Made by a program: the position numbers and the translations under genes
Notes under the pieces: generated by a model
Told to the model about the DNA's origin: nothing
Seen by the model: the letters and a program-made list of their open reading frames with translations, nothing else
Database searches by the model: none
Source of the DNA: VRUE01 sp963837695
GTDB taxonomy: Bacteria; Actinomycetota; Thermoleophilia; Solirubrobacterales; 70-9
DNA: 64,000 nt
Direction of reading: 5' to 3'
Assembly: GCA_963837695.1 (NCBI GenBank)
Contig: CAWINZ010000003.1
Location: forward strand, 186,001 to 250,000
Shown: one piece after another, positions 1 to 7,845 of the stretch
Layout: every line of letters begins with the position of its first letter
Position numbering within the stretch: position 1 is the stretch's first letter

Positions 1-104
1 GTAAGGATACGCGAGGAGTAGGCCATTCCACCGCCCAGAACGGAGAATGCCGCGACGACGGCTTCGAGGAGTCCGCGGGCGCTTTCTGGGTCGGCGGGAG
101 CCAT
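1..104 (-). CDS. Hypothetical protein, 5' end only
   Basis: The first 34 codons of a leftward gene that runs off the window edge. ATG is at 104-102 and the reading begins MAPADPESARGLLEAVVAAF. The visible part is a short acidic stretch followed by a Gly/Ala-rich hydrophobic stretch that could begin a membrane segment. There is no clear Shine-Dalgarno sequence; instead a conserved leader motif lies at 129-166 with the same spacing to the start as three other copies in this window. No family can be assigned from so little sequence. Confidence 0.5.
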   Translation of the reverse strand, partial: MAPADPESARGLLEAVVAAFSVLGGGMAYSSRIL

Positions 105-128
105 GGCGCCACGCTAGACCTGCGCGGC

Positions 129-166
129 GCGCGGGTGGTGCGCGGAACGAAAAATCTTTGCTGCGA
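129..166 (-). promoter_or_regulatory. Conserved 5' leader motif, copy D
   Basis: Read leftward, this segment has an A-rich part (AGCAAAGATTTTTCGTT) followed by GCGCACCACCCGCGCG. The same two-part arrangement occurs at 26643-26690, 29139-29175 and 50964-51011. It ends 24 nt before the ATG at 104; the other copies end 22-23 nt before theirs. A promoter, a structured leader or a mobile regulatory cassette are all possible. The assignment rests on recurrence and constant spacing. Confidence 0.5.
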
Positions 167-194
167 CTTTGTCACGAAGTAGGGTCATCGCACT

Positions 195-884
195 ATGGGC
201 GACGTCTTCCTTCTCGCGTTCCTCGCTGCGCTCTACCCGAGCCTGCTTGCCGCGACGACGGTGATGCTGCTGCTGCCGCACCCGAAGCGGCTGCTGCTCG
301 GCTACCTGTGCGGCGCGGCGATGACCAGCGTCACGCTCGGCCTCCTCATCGTCTTCGCGCTGCGCGACGCGGACCCGACGAAGACGACGCAGGCCACGCT
401 CGGGCCCGGCGAGGACATCGTCCTCGGCTGCCTGGCGCTGGTGATTGCCTTCGTGCTCCATTCGGGGCGCGACCAGAGGCTGGCCGAGCGCCGCCGCGAG
501 CGCAAAGCGGCAAAGGGCAAGGAGAAGACGGGCCCGCCACGCTGGCAGCAGGCCCTCGGCCGCGGCTCGGCCCGGACCACCTTCGTCGTCGGCGCCCTGC
601 TGACCCTGCCGGGCGCGACCTACATCACCGCCCTCTACCGGATCTCCGACGAGAACATCTCCGACCCGCTCACCGTCCTCACCGTCCTCGCCTTCAATCT
701 GATCATGCTGATGCTGCTCGAGATCCCCCTGCTCGCCTACACCTTTGCCCCCGACTGGACCCCAAAGGCAATCGAGCGCGTCAAGCACAGACTCAGCGAA
801 CGAGGCCGCATCTGGGGCATCCGTGCAGCAGCAGCCCTAGGCCTACTGATGATCGCCCGCGGCGTCTTAGCCCTGCTCTCGTGA
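195..884 (+). CDS. GAP-family (Sap/SfLAP-like) integral membrane protein
   Basis: A 229-residue polytopic membrane protein with about six hydrophobic segments (near residues 3-25, 33-55, 75-92, 130-150, 163-185 and 208-228). A strongly basic cytoplasmic loop lies between the third and fourth (residues about 95-125, rich in Arg/Lys/Glu). Layout and the N-terminal proline-containing helix match the GAP/Sap family, named after mycobacterial proteins that help export glycolipids and related to LysE-like exporters. The substrate cannot be told here. ATG follows a GTCATCGCACT leader with no strong RBS. It stands alone, divergent from the partial gene on its left, and a palindromic repeat starts directly after its stop codon. 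Confidence 0.7.
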   Translation: MGDVFLLAFLAALYPSLLAATTVMLLLPHPKRLLLGYLCGAAMTSVTLGLLIVFALRDADPTKTTQATLGPGEDIVLGCLALVIAFVLHSGRDQRLAERRRERKAAKGKEKTGPPRWQQALGRGSARTTFVVGALLTLPGATYITALYRISDENISDPLTVLTVLAFNLIMLMLLEIPLLAYTFAPDWTPKAIERVKHRLSERGRIWGIRAAAALGLLMIARGVLALLS

Positions 885-998
885 GAGCCCACCCCGGTAG
901 GGCTGAAACGTCTTGTACTTTTTCGCTGAGGCCTCCGGGCGCCAGCCCCCAAGCGATACGCCGAAAAAGTTAAGTGAAAGCCCTACCGGGGTGGGCTC
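885..998. repeat. Palindromic element, family 1, copy a
   Basis: The outer 20 bp (885-904 and 979-998) are perfect inverted repeats. Inside lie two conserved blocks, GAAACGTCTTGTACTTTTTC on the left and CGAAAAAGTTAAGTGAAA on the right. The same blocks occur at 17354-17471 (inverted) and 62138-62247, but the outermost arm sequence is different in each. The element begins at the base after the GAP-family stop codon, so it may act as a transcription terminator or mRNA 3' end. Confidence 0.85.
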
Positions 999-1025
999 CA
1001 GGCCGACTCTCGTAACGTAAGCCCG

Positions 1026-2945
1026 ATGGCAATCGCGACCGCAACCTCGCTCGACGTCCACATGGGCGGCAAGCTGCTCTTCGAAGGCGTCTCCTTCAAG
1101 CTCGAGCCGCGCGAGCGGATGACGCTCTCGGGGCGCAACGGCGCCGGCAAGTCGACCCTGCTGCGCATGCTGGCCGGCGAGCTCGCCCCGGACGCGGGCA
1201 GCCTCGTCCTGCAGAAAGGCGCTCGCGTCGCCCTGCACGATCAGCGCCCGCCGCGCGAAACAGAGATCTCACTTGGCGAGTACGTCTTCTCCGGCCGCGC
1301 CGAGATGCTCGAGACCGAGGCAGAGCTGGAGCGGCTGGAGGCGGCGATGTCGGCCGGCGAAACCGGTGAGGAGACGCTGAACGCCTATTCCGCCGCCCAG
1401 CAGCGCCTCGAGCACGGCGGCGGCTACCGCTGGCGCGACGGCGTCCTCTCCGTGCTGCGCGGCCTCGGCTTCGGCGGCGCGGAGGCCGAGCGCTCCCTGA
1501 CGACGTTCTCCGGTGGCGAGCTGACCCGGGCCTCGCTGGCGCGGGCGCTGGCGGCCCGGCCGGACCTGTTGCTGCTCGACGAGCCGACCAACCATCTCGA
1601 CATCCCCTCGCTGGAGTGGCTGGAGCGCTATCTGCGCGACCTCGATGCCGCCGTCGTCCTCGTCGCCCACGATCGCTGGTTCCTCGAGGCGGTCGGCACC
1701 TCGGTGCTGGAGTTGGAGGCGCAGCGGGCGCGCTTCTTCGCCGGCCCCTGGCACGCCTGGCGCAAGGAGCAGGCGGCGCGCGAGATCGCCCGCGGCAAGG
1801 CGATCGAGCGCCAGGAGGCGGAGATCGAGCGCATGGAGCGCTTCGTCGAGCGCTTCCGCTACAAGGCGACCAAGGCGCGGCAGGCGCAGTCGCGGCTGAA
1901 ACAGATCGACAAGATCAAGCGCGACGGGGTCGCGGCAGAGCAGCGCGACCGGCGCAACCTGCGCTTCTCCTTCGTCCAGCCCGAGCGCCCCGGCCGAACC
2001 GTGCTGAAGCTGGTCGGGGCGCGGATCGAGGTGCCCGGCCGGACCCTGCTCGCCGATGCCCGGCTCGAAATCGAGCGTGGCGAGCACGTCGTTCTCGTCG
2101 GCCCCAACGGCGCCGGCAAGACGACCCTGATCGAGACCCTCGCCGAGCGCCGCGAGCCGGCGGCCGGCTCGGTGCGGCTCGGCCACAACGTCAAGGTCGG
2201 CTATCTGTCCCAGCACGCCGACACGGCGGCGGGGGAGGGAACCGTGCTCGATGCGGCGCAGCGCCAGACCGGGCTCAGCGGCCAGAAGGCCCGCGACCTG
2301 CTCGGCAACTTCCTCTTCTCCGGCGCCGACGCCCAGAAGCAGCTCAGCGACATCTCTGGCGGCGAGCAGCGGCGCCTTTCGCTGGCGATCCTGGTCGCCT
2401 CGGGCGCCAACGTGCTGATCCTCGACGAGCCCACCAACCACCTCGACATCGAGAGCCGCGAGGCGCTCGAGGACGCCCTCTCGGCGTTCGAGGGGGCGGT
2501 GGTCCTCGTCTCCCACGACCGCGCCCTGCTCGAGGCGGTCGGCACCCGCACCCTCGTCTGCGAGGACGGTGCGCTGCGCAGCCACCCGACGGGCTGGGCG
2601 ACCTACCAGCGCGAGCGCGACGAAAAGGAAGCCGCCACCGAGACGGCGGCTCAGGGGGCCAAGTCACCCGCCGCGGCCCCCAACCGCAACGCCGGTCGGG
2701 CGGCGAAGAAAGCGGCGCGAAAAGCCGGTCGCCTCGCCGAGCGCATAGGGCAGGCGGAGACGGAGCTGCGCGAGCTCGAGGAGGAGCTTGCCGACCCGGA
2801 AGCCTGGTCGAGCCCGGGCCGCGCCGAGCGGGCCGAAGCGCGACACGCCGCGGCGAAGCGGGCGGTGGCCGAGCTGACCGAGCAGTGGGAGCTTGCCGAA
2901 GCCGAGGTCGAGGAAGCCGCTAGCTCAACGGCCGATCGAGCCTGA
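1026..2945 (+). CDS. ABC-F family ATPase
   Basis: A 639-residue cytosolic protein with two ABC ATPase domains and no membrane segments, the hallmark of ABC-F proteins that act on the ribosome (translation factors or antibiotic-resistance proteins). Walker A motifs are GRNGAGKST (about 36-44) and GPNGAGKTT (about 359-367). Signature motifs are FSGGELTRA and ISGGEQRR, and both Walker B motifs read LLDEPTNHLDI or LILDEPTNHLDI. A charged inter-domain linker (about 240-310) is the P-site tRNA-interaction motif region, and an Ala/Glu/Arg-rich coiled coil ends the protein (about 540-639). ATG is preceded by GTAACGTAAGCCCG, so SD support is weak. Its 3' end overlaps the convergent P450 gene by 26 bp. 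Whether it is a housekeeping Ettl/Uup-like factor or a resistance protein is not decidable. Confidence 0.88.
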   Translation: MAIATATSLDVHMGGKLLFEGVSFKLEPRERMTLSGRNGAGKSTLLRMLAGELAPDAGSLVLQKGARVALHDQRPPRETEISLGEYVFSGRAEMLETEAELERLEAAMSAGETGEETLNAYSAAQQRLEHGGGYRWRDGVLSVLRGLGFGGAEAERSLTTFSGGELTRASLARALAARPDLLLLDEPTNHLDIPSLEWLERYLRDLDAAVVLVAHDRWFLEAVGTSVLELEAQRARFFAGPWHAWRKEQAAREIARGKAIERQEAEIERMERFVERFRYKATKARQAQSRLKQIDKIKRDGVAAEQRDRRNLRFSFVQPERPGRTVLKLVGARIEVPGRTLLADARLEIERGEHVVLVGPNGAGKTTLIETLAERREPAAGSVRLGHNVKVGYLSQHADTAAGEGTVLDAAQRQTGLSGQKARDLLGNFLFSGADAQKQLSDISGGEQRRLSLAILVASGANVLILDEPTNHLDIESREALEDALSAFEGAVVLVSHDRALLEAVGTRTLVCEDGALRSHPTGWATYQRERDEKEAATETAAQGAKSPAAAPNRNAGRAAKKAARKAGRLAERIGQAETELRELEEELADPEAWSSPGRAERAEARHAAAKRAVAELTEQWELAEAEVEEAASSTADRA

Positions 2946-4227
2946 CCAGCGTTCCCTTGCCGGGGGCCATGGTGATGTTGCGGACCTTGACCTTTTCCGG
3001 CTTCTTGTCCGGAGCGCTGAGTTCGGCCCGCTCGAGGACCGCGCGCAGCACGATCCGCATCTCGTACTCGGCGAAGGCGGCGCCGATGCAGCGCCGCACG
3101 CCGCCGCCGAAGGGAATCCAGGCGTAGGTGTCGGGCTTGCCGTCGAGGAAGCGCTCGGGGCGGAACTCCTCCGGGTTTGGGAAGAGGTCCTCGCGATAGT
3201 GCAGCGCGGCGATCGCGGCCATCACGAAGGTCCCGGCGGGCAGCTCGTAGCCGCCGATCTGCAGCGGCGCGGTCAGCTTGCGCGCCACGTCGGCGAGCAC
3301 CGGTCGCACCCGCAGCGTCTCCTTGATCGTCGCGTCGAGGTAGGCGTCCTCGCCCGCGGCGACCGAGTCGCGCAGCCGCGCGAGCACCGGGGGATTGCGC
3401 AGCAGCCGCTCGATCGCCCAGGCGAGGCAGGTCGCCGTCGTCTCGTGCCCGGCGGCGAGGATCGTGACCAGCTCGTCGCGCAGTTCGGCGTCGCTCATCG
3501 GGCTGCCGTCGTCGTGGCGGGCTGCCATCAGCAGCGAGAGCACATCGTCTGCCGCAGCGTCTTCGCCGCCGCTCTCGGCGCGGCGCAGGGCGATCTCCTC
3601 ATAGATGAAGGCATCGAGCTCCGCGCGGGCGGCCATAAAGCGTGACCAGGGACTCCAGCGCCCAAGGTTGCGGCGCAGCGGCGGGAATGCGGTGACCAAC
3701 GTGAGGCGCCCGGCGAAGTTCTCGATCAGGTGTTCAAAACGGCCCAGGCGCCGCTCGTCGTGGACGCCGAAGACGGCGCGCATGATCACCGTCAGGGTGA
3801 TCCGCTGGGTATGGCGCCGCAGCGCGAACGGCTCGCCGACCGGCCAGCTCTCCATCTCGTCCAGGGTGACCTCGCGAATCAGCTCGCCGTAGCGCTCGAT
3901 CCGCTCGCCGTGGAAGGGCGGCAGCAGCAGCTTGCGCTGGCGCATGTGCGGCCCCTCGTCGAGGGTGAGAACGGAGTTCGGCCCCAGCGCCGGCTCGAGC
4001 ACGGTCGCGTTGGCCTCGCCGGCGTGCGCCTGCTCGGGAGGGGTGGTGAAGAGCTCTTTGACCAGGGCCGGATCGGCGACGTAGACGAGTCGCCCGTAGA
4101 AGGGAAAGGAGATGGTGAAGACGTCTCCGTAGCGGCGCTGGAAGCGGATCAGGAAACCAAGTGGGTCGCGCGCGTAGAGGCCGACCTGCGCGAAGGCCGG
4201 GAGCCTGGAGCCCGGGGGGAACGCCAT
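2920..4227 (-). CDS. Cytochrome P450
   Basis: A 435-residue soluble P450 monooxygenase. It has the I-helix oxygen-binding motif AGHETTATCLAW (about 257), the K-helix ExxR as ETLR (about 308), and the heme-binding loop FGGGVRRCIG with the thiolate Cys near residue 380. Length and the FIPFGGG-type loop fit bacterial class I P450s resembling CYP110/CYP102-type oxidases of fatty acids or terpenoids, but the substrate is unknown. No ferredoxin or reductase gene lies beside it. ATG at 4227 overlaps the purU stop by one base, so the two are probably co-transcribed. Confidence 0.9.
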   Translation of the reverse strand: MAFPPGSRLPAFAQVGLYARDPLGFLIRFQRRYGDVFTISFPFYGRLVYVADPALVKELFTTPPEQAHAGEANATVLEPALGPNSVLTLDEGPHMRQRKLLLPPFHGERIERYGELIREVTLDEMESWPVGEPFALRRHTQRITLTVIMRAVFGVHDERRLGRFEHLIENFAGRLTLVTAFPPLRRNLGRWSPWSRFMAARAELDAFIYEEIALRRAESGGEDAAADDVLSLLMAARHDDGSPMSDAELRDELVTILAAGHETTATCLAWAIERLLRNPPVLARLRDSVAAGEDAYLDATIKETLRVRPVLADVARKLTAPLQIGGYELPAGTFVMAAIAALHYREDLFPNPEEFRPERFLDGKPDTYAWIPFGGGVRRCIGAAFAEYEMRIVLRAVLERAELSAPDKKPEKVKVRNITMAPGKGTLVRLDRPLS

Positions 4228-5089
4228 CAGAAGACGATCGTGCGGGCGCCGTCGAGCAGTACGCGGTCGTCGAGGTGGGCCATCACGGCGCGGGCGAGGA
4301 CGAGGCGCTCGATGTCGCGGCCGATCCGCATCAGGTCATTGACCTCGTCGCGGTGGCTGACCCGGGTCACGTCCTGGTCGATGATCGGCCCGGCGTCGAG
4401 CTGCTCGGTGACGTAGTGGGCGGTGGCGCCGATCAGCTTGACGCCGCGCTCGTGAGCGCGGGCGTAGGGATCGGCGCCGACGAAGGCGGGCAGGAAGCTG
4501 TGGTGGATATTGATCGCGGGGGTGGCCAACCGGCTGAGGAAGTCGGCGGAGAGGATCTGCATGTAGCGGGCGAGGACGAGCAGGTCGACCTCGCCACCGA
4601 GTAGCTCCAGGACGCGCTCCTCCGCCGCGCTCCTCTCGCCCTCGGCAACTGGCACGTGGTGGAAGGGGAGGCCGAGTGAGGTGACCTGGTCGGCGTGGTC
4701 GGCGTGATTGGACACGACCGCGACGATCTCAGCGCCGAGCTCGCCGCTGCGCCAGCGCCAGAGCAGGTCGGAGAGGCAGTGGTCCTCGCGCGACACCATT
4801 ATCGCCACGCGCTTGCGCTCGCCCGACTCGGCGAAGCGGTGGTCCATCTTCAGCGGCCCCGCGAGCTCCTCCTCGAAGCGAAGGTAGAGCGCCTCCCGCT
4901 CGTCCTCGGGGGCGGGGTCGAAGGCCATGCGCATGAAGAAGCGCCCCTCCTGGCTCGAGTGCTGGTCGGCGTCGACGATGTTGCGGTCGGCCTCGGCGAG
5001 GAAGCCGCTGACGGCGGCGATCAGGCCGGGCCGGTCGGGGCAGGCGAGCAGCAGACGCGAGGTGGGGGGGTGGTCGGCGATGCGGGCAT
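4227..5089 (-). CDS. purU: Formyltetrahydrofolate deformylase PurU, apparent N-terminal frameshift
   Basis: Hydrolyses 10-formyl-THF to formate and THF. The C-terminal formyltransferase-fold domain is intact, with INIHHSFLP (Asn and His of the active site) and LDAGPIIDQD (catalytic Asp). An N-terminal ACT domain is readable (RLLLACPDRPGLIAAV), but its frame stays open to 5159 without any ATG, GTG or TTG. The first in-frame ATG (4934) would remove the ACT domain. An ATG at 5089 lies one frame off and would join the ACT frame if the run of seven G at 5064-5070 gained one base. Either the assembly has a homopolymer error, or this is a real slippery or mutated start region. The coordinates given assume the 5089 start. 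Confidence 0.75.
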
Positions 5090-5099
5090 GATCCCGCTT

Positions 5100-5127
5100 G
5101 GCGTGCCGCCCCGCAATGCGGCACGCC
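5100..5127. terminator. Hairpin between cupredoxin gene and purU
   Basis: A perfect 10-bp inverted repeat, GGCGTGCCGC at 5100-5109 and GCGGCACGCC at 5118-5127, with an 8-nt loop. It lies 30 bp past the leftward cupredoxin stop and just upstream of the purU start, so it probably ends or attenuates cupredoxin transcription. No T-tract follows. Confidence 0.55.
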
Positions 5128-5156
5128 GGAATTCCCCGCTGCGGGCGTCGCCCGCC

Positions 5157-5657
5157 CTACTTGGTGACGGTGAGCGTGCCGTACATCCCAGCGGCGTAGT
5201 GGCCCGGCAGGTTGCAGAAGATCACGTACTTGCCCGGGGTCAGCTTGAACTGAGCGGATTTGTCATCGCCGGCCTCGACATCCGGAATCTCACCGGCGGA
5301 TTCGGCGATCTGGTCCATCTTCTCCTCGTTGACCTCGCCGCTCGCTTCGGTCGGCAGCTTGGCGGGATCCATGTTCGTCTTGAAGGCCACCAGCTCGTGC
5401 TCGACCGAGCCTTCGTTGGGAGCTTCGATCGTGGTCGGACCGGCCGGCGCCGTGGCGTTGTCGGGGTTGAAGAAGAACTCGCCCATCTTGATCGTGAGAG
5501 TCGCGCCGCCGACTTCTCCGCCGCCGGTCCCCGCCGCCTCGCTCTCGTTCTCGGTCGTGGTCGTCGTGCCGCCCTCGCTGCCGCAGCCGGCGACCAAGAT
5601 TGCCGCAACCGCGCTCAACGCCATCACCGTGAAAAGACCTCGCATCGAAGCTCTCAT
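5157..5657 (-). CDS. Cupredoxin-domain lipoprotein (plastocyanin-like)
   Basis: A 166-residue exported blue-copper-type protein. The N-terminus is a lipoprotein signal peptide with lipobox LVAGC (Cys about 25), followed by a Thr/Glu/Gly-rich linker. The cupredoxin ligands are present in the normal order: His in SVEHELV, then Cys, His and Met in FCNLPGHYAAGM. It probably carries electrons or binds copper at the outer face of the membrane. A second, smaller paralogue lies at 36431-36880. An internal ATG four codons in is an equally good start. The promoter must lie in 5658-5932, a 275-bp stretch between divergent genes. Confidence 0.85.
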   Translation of the reverse strand: MRASMRGLFTVMALSAVAAILVAGCGSEGGTTTTTENESEAAGTGGGEVGGATLTIKMGEFFFNPDNATAPAGPTTIEAPNEGSVEHELVAFKTNMDPAKLPTEASGEVNEEKMDQIAESAGEIPDVEAGDDKSAQFKLTPGKYVIFCNLPGHYAAGMYGTLTVTK

Positions 5658-5932
5658 TTACCCACCTCGGATCGACTGGACGAGACGCCAGCGGACGAGC
5701 CGCTCCGCGTCACTCGGACAGCGTCATCTACTCACACGGGAGGGGCAGGGAGCATCCGTTGTTGACCCCATAGACCAAGGGGAATTTCCGCAAAGTGGCG
5801 CTGGCCCGGCGCACGATCGCTTTCAACTGCCGACCCGCAAATTGCGATCTGTGCCTGGACTCGTGCAGATCCGCACGAACTATGTGAGCTTTGTGAGCGC
5901 GATCACCTTGCGCGGACCGAAACCTCGCCACG

Positions 5933-6445
5933 GTGCCGCGCTTGCTCACAAAACGCACATATTCCAAGCACGCATATCTCATCCCCCTCCTACTGATCGC
6001 GCTCGCCCTTCCGGCGGCGGCCCTGGCAGCTCCCGACGGCGGTGGCTCCCAGCGGATCGGCCTCGGTGACGCGCAGCCGGCCGCGTTGTCCGTGTTGACG
6101 GAGCCGGTGCGGAGCTTCCATCAGGCGATCCGCGACAGCGTCCGCCGCATCCGCGCAGCCCGCCGAGCCCGGCGGCGTCGTGAACACCGCGAAGCTTTCG
6201 CAACGCTCCCGGGCGGTGTCTCGCAGGCGACCCTCGACGCGATCGGCGCCTGCGAGTCCGGCGGCGACCCGACCGCCATCTCCTCCGGTGGCACGTATCG
6301 AGGCAAGTACCAGTTCGACTACGGCACCTGGGCTTCGGTGGGTGGTAGCGGTGATCCCGCGGCAGCTCCCGAAGCCGAGCAGGACTACCGCGCTGCTCTG
6401 CTCTACGCCCGGTCGGGGTCCAGTCCCTGGCCGGTCTGTGGCTGA
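5933..6445 (+). CDS. Secreted Rpf-like transglycosylase-domain protein
   Basis: A 170-residue secreted protein. A signal peptide (residues about 15-34, LIPLLLIALALPAAALA) is followed by a basic Arg-rich linker (about 65-90) and a C-terminal domain starting LDAIGACESGGDP and ending SSPWPVCG. This is the small lysozyme-like fold of resuscitation-promoting factors, whose catalytic Glu corresponds to the E of CESGG. Such enzymes cleave peptidoglycan during regrowth. The start is GTG at 5933. I looked for an upstream c-di-AMP riboswitch, common before actinobacterial rpf genes, and could not recognise one. Confidence 0.8.
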   Translation: MPRLLTKRTYSKHAYLIPLLLIALALPAAALAAPDGGGSQRIGLGDAQPAALSVLTEPVRSFHQAIRDSVRRIRAARRARRRREHREAFATLPGGVSQATLDAIGACESGGDPTAISSGGTYRGKYQFDYGTWASVGGSGDPAAAPEAEQDYRAALLYARSGSSPWPVCG

Positions 6446-6457
6446 CGCCTTTTGATT

Positions 6458-6562
6458 GAGGGCGGTCGGGCGTCCCCTGCCGGAACCCGCCGACGGTCGC
6501 GAGTCGAGATTCGCAGGGCCGCCGGGCTCACAGTTTCCTGCAGGGGACGCCCGACCGCCCTC
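6458..6562. repeat. Palindromic element, family 2, copy a
   Basis: Perfect 23-bp outer arms (6458-6480 and 6540-6562) enclose a core of about 59 bp. The core starts CGGAACCCGCCGACGG and ends near GGCTCACAGTTTCCT. The same core in the opposite orientation occurs at 7713-7816 with different outer arms. The element lies 12 bp after the Rpf-like stop codon and produces a spurious N-terminal extension of the next gene. Confidence 0.85.
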
Positions 6563-6593
6563 CTACGATTGCCCGCGTGAACGAGAGGCAGCG

Positions 6594-7442
6594 ATGAACG
6601 AAGAGGCGGTCCCGGCACCCGACTCAAAGGGGCCGAGTCGAAAACCTCCCGAGGAGGCGATCGCTGAGGCCAGGGTTCGGGCGCCCACTCGCGGGAACCG
6701 GAAGCTGGAGGGCTTCCTCGACGCGGTAAACGGGGACGAGCAGGTTCGGACCTGGTGGTACATGGCGCAGGTACATGCCGAACGGCTGGGGATGTCGGAC
6801 CACTCGTGGGTCCATACGCAGATCGTGTTGAACATCTCACTGCGGTTGCTGCGGTTGCTGGTCAAGGGTGGGGTCGAGCCGGCTGTTGTTGCCGACCATG
6901 GGATGTCGGCTCGCGATGCTGAGGTGGTGGTGGCCGGCGGCGCTCTCCTTCACGACGTCGGCATGTCGATCCACCGGGCCGATCACGAGGAGTACAGCCT
7001 CTTTCTCGCCAACGGCGCTCTGGAGCGGTTGCTGGCGAGCTCTTATAGGGAGCCAAAGAGGACGATTGTCGCGGCGGAGATCCTGCACGCGATCATCGGT
7101 CACCGGCGCCGGGGCGAGCCCTACACCGTCGAAGCCGGTGTGGTCCGGGTGGCTGACGCGCTCGACATGGCGCAGGGCCGCACCCGGATCCCGCTTGAGG
7201 CGGGACAGGAGGGGATCCACTCGATCTCCGCCGCTGCCGTCGACGAGGTGCGGATCGAAGCGGGGGAGGAGCGGCCGGTGCGGATCGAGATCGAGCTCAA
7301 CAACTCGGCCGGGATCTTCCAGGTCGACGACCTGCTCGCAACCAAGATCCGCGGCACCCCGCTTGAGGGAAGGGTCGAAGTCGCCGCCAAGATCGAGGGC
7401 CAGACCGAGAAGCGCCTGCTGACGGGGTTCCGGCTGGACTAG
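6594..7442 (+). CDS. HD-domain phosphohydrolase
   Basis: A 282-residue cytosolic metal-dependent phosphohydrolase. Metal ligands are visible as an upstream His (HSWVHTQIV, about residue 66) and the HD pair in LLHDVGMSIHRADHEE (about 122), with a distal Asp in RVADALDMAQ. Homologues include proteins acting on nucleotides or phosphorylated second messengers; the substrate cannot be predicted. ATG at 6594 follows GAGAGGCAGCG, a usable RBS. The frame is open upstream only because it reads through the palindromic element, so the longer start is rejected. The 3' end overlaps the next, leftward gene by 4 bp. Confidence 0.8.
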   Translation: MNEEAVPAPDSKGPSRKPPEEAIAEARVRAPTRGNRKLEGFLDAVNGDEQVRTWWYMAQVHAERLGMSDHSWVHTQIVLNISLRLLRLLVKGGVEPAVVADHGMSARDAEVVVAGGALLHDVGMSIHRADHEEYSLFLANGALERLLASSYREPKRTIVAAEILHAIIGHRRRGEPYTVEAGVVRVADALDMAQGRTRIPLEAGQEGIHSISAAAVDEVRIEAGEERPVRIEIELNNSAGIFQVDDLLATKIRGTPLEGRVEVAAKIEGQTEKRLLTGFRLD

Positions 7443-7696
7443 CCGAGTCGGCTCAAGGTGCTCTTGCGCATGTCCTTGCGCTTCTCGAGCCGCCCTTGAA
7501 TCAGCGACATGACGATGACCAGCACGGCAAAGAACGCGATCACGCCAAAGCAGAAAAAGGTCACCGTCTTGTCGGTGGTAGGCCCAGCAAGCCCAACCCC
7601 GTTCTTGGCAAAAGCAGCGGGCACCGCAAGCAGCAGCAACGTCAGCGCAGCCACCAAGGCCGCGGCAGCATTGCGGGTGCGGGAGCGCGTGACCAT
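7439..7696 (-). CDS. Small exported or membrane protein
   Basis: An 85-residue protein with an N-terminal signal-like helix (AAAALVAALTLLLLAVPAAF) and a second transmembrane helix (FFCFGVIAFFAVLVIVMSLI), ending in a basic tail (RLEKRKDMRKSTLSRLG). No family recognised. ATG at 7696 is chosen because upstream codons run through palindromic element 2b. It overlaps the HD-domain gene tail-to-tail by 4 bp. Confidence 0.6.
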   Translation of the reverse strand: MVTRSRTRNAAAALVAALTLLLLAVPAAFAKNGVGLAGPTTDKTVTFFCFGVIAFFAVLVIVMSLIQGRLEKRKDMRKSTLSRLG

Positions 7697-7712
7697 GGCG
7701 CGAAATCTAGCG

Positions 7713-7816
7713 CAAGAGCCGGGTGTCCCCCCTGCAGGAACTTGTGAGCCGGCTGGGAAACGCGCCCCCGCATCGGTCCGTCGGCGGGTTCCGGCAGGGG
7801 GGACACCCGGCTCTTG
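7713..7816. repeat. Palindromic element, family 2, copy b
   Basis: Perfect 23-bp outer arms (7713-7735 and 7794-7816) around a core that is the reverse complement of the core at 6458-6562: GGAACTTGTGAGCCGGC on the left, CCGTCGGCGGGTTCCG on the right. The arms share only their inner bases (CCCCTGC) with copy a. It lies between two divergent starts (7696 leftward, 7846 rightward), so it is not simply a terminator. Confidence 0.85.
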
Positions 7817-7845
7817 CCCAAGTACACCCATAGGATGCCCCGCCA

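Noticed and set aside
1269..2585. Long open frame antisense to the ABC-F gene
   Set aside because: Same cause; the sense strand has complete ABC-F motifs.
5658..5932. A c-di-AMP (ydaO-type) riboswitch before the Rpf-like gene
   Set aside because: Such switches are common before actinobacterial rpf genes, but I could not find the conserved helices or sequence blocks in this 275-bp interval.
6456..6593. Longer start for the HD-domain protein
   Set aside because: The added residues are translated from palindromic element 2a; ATG at 6594 has an RBS and fits the domain start.
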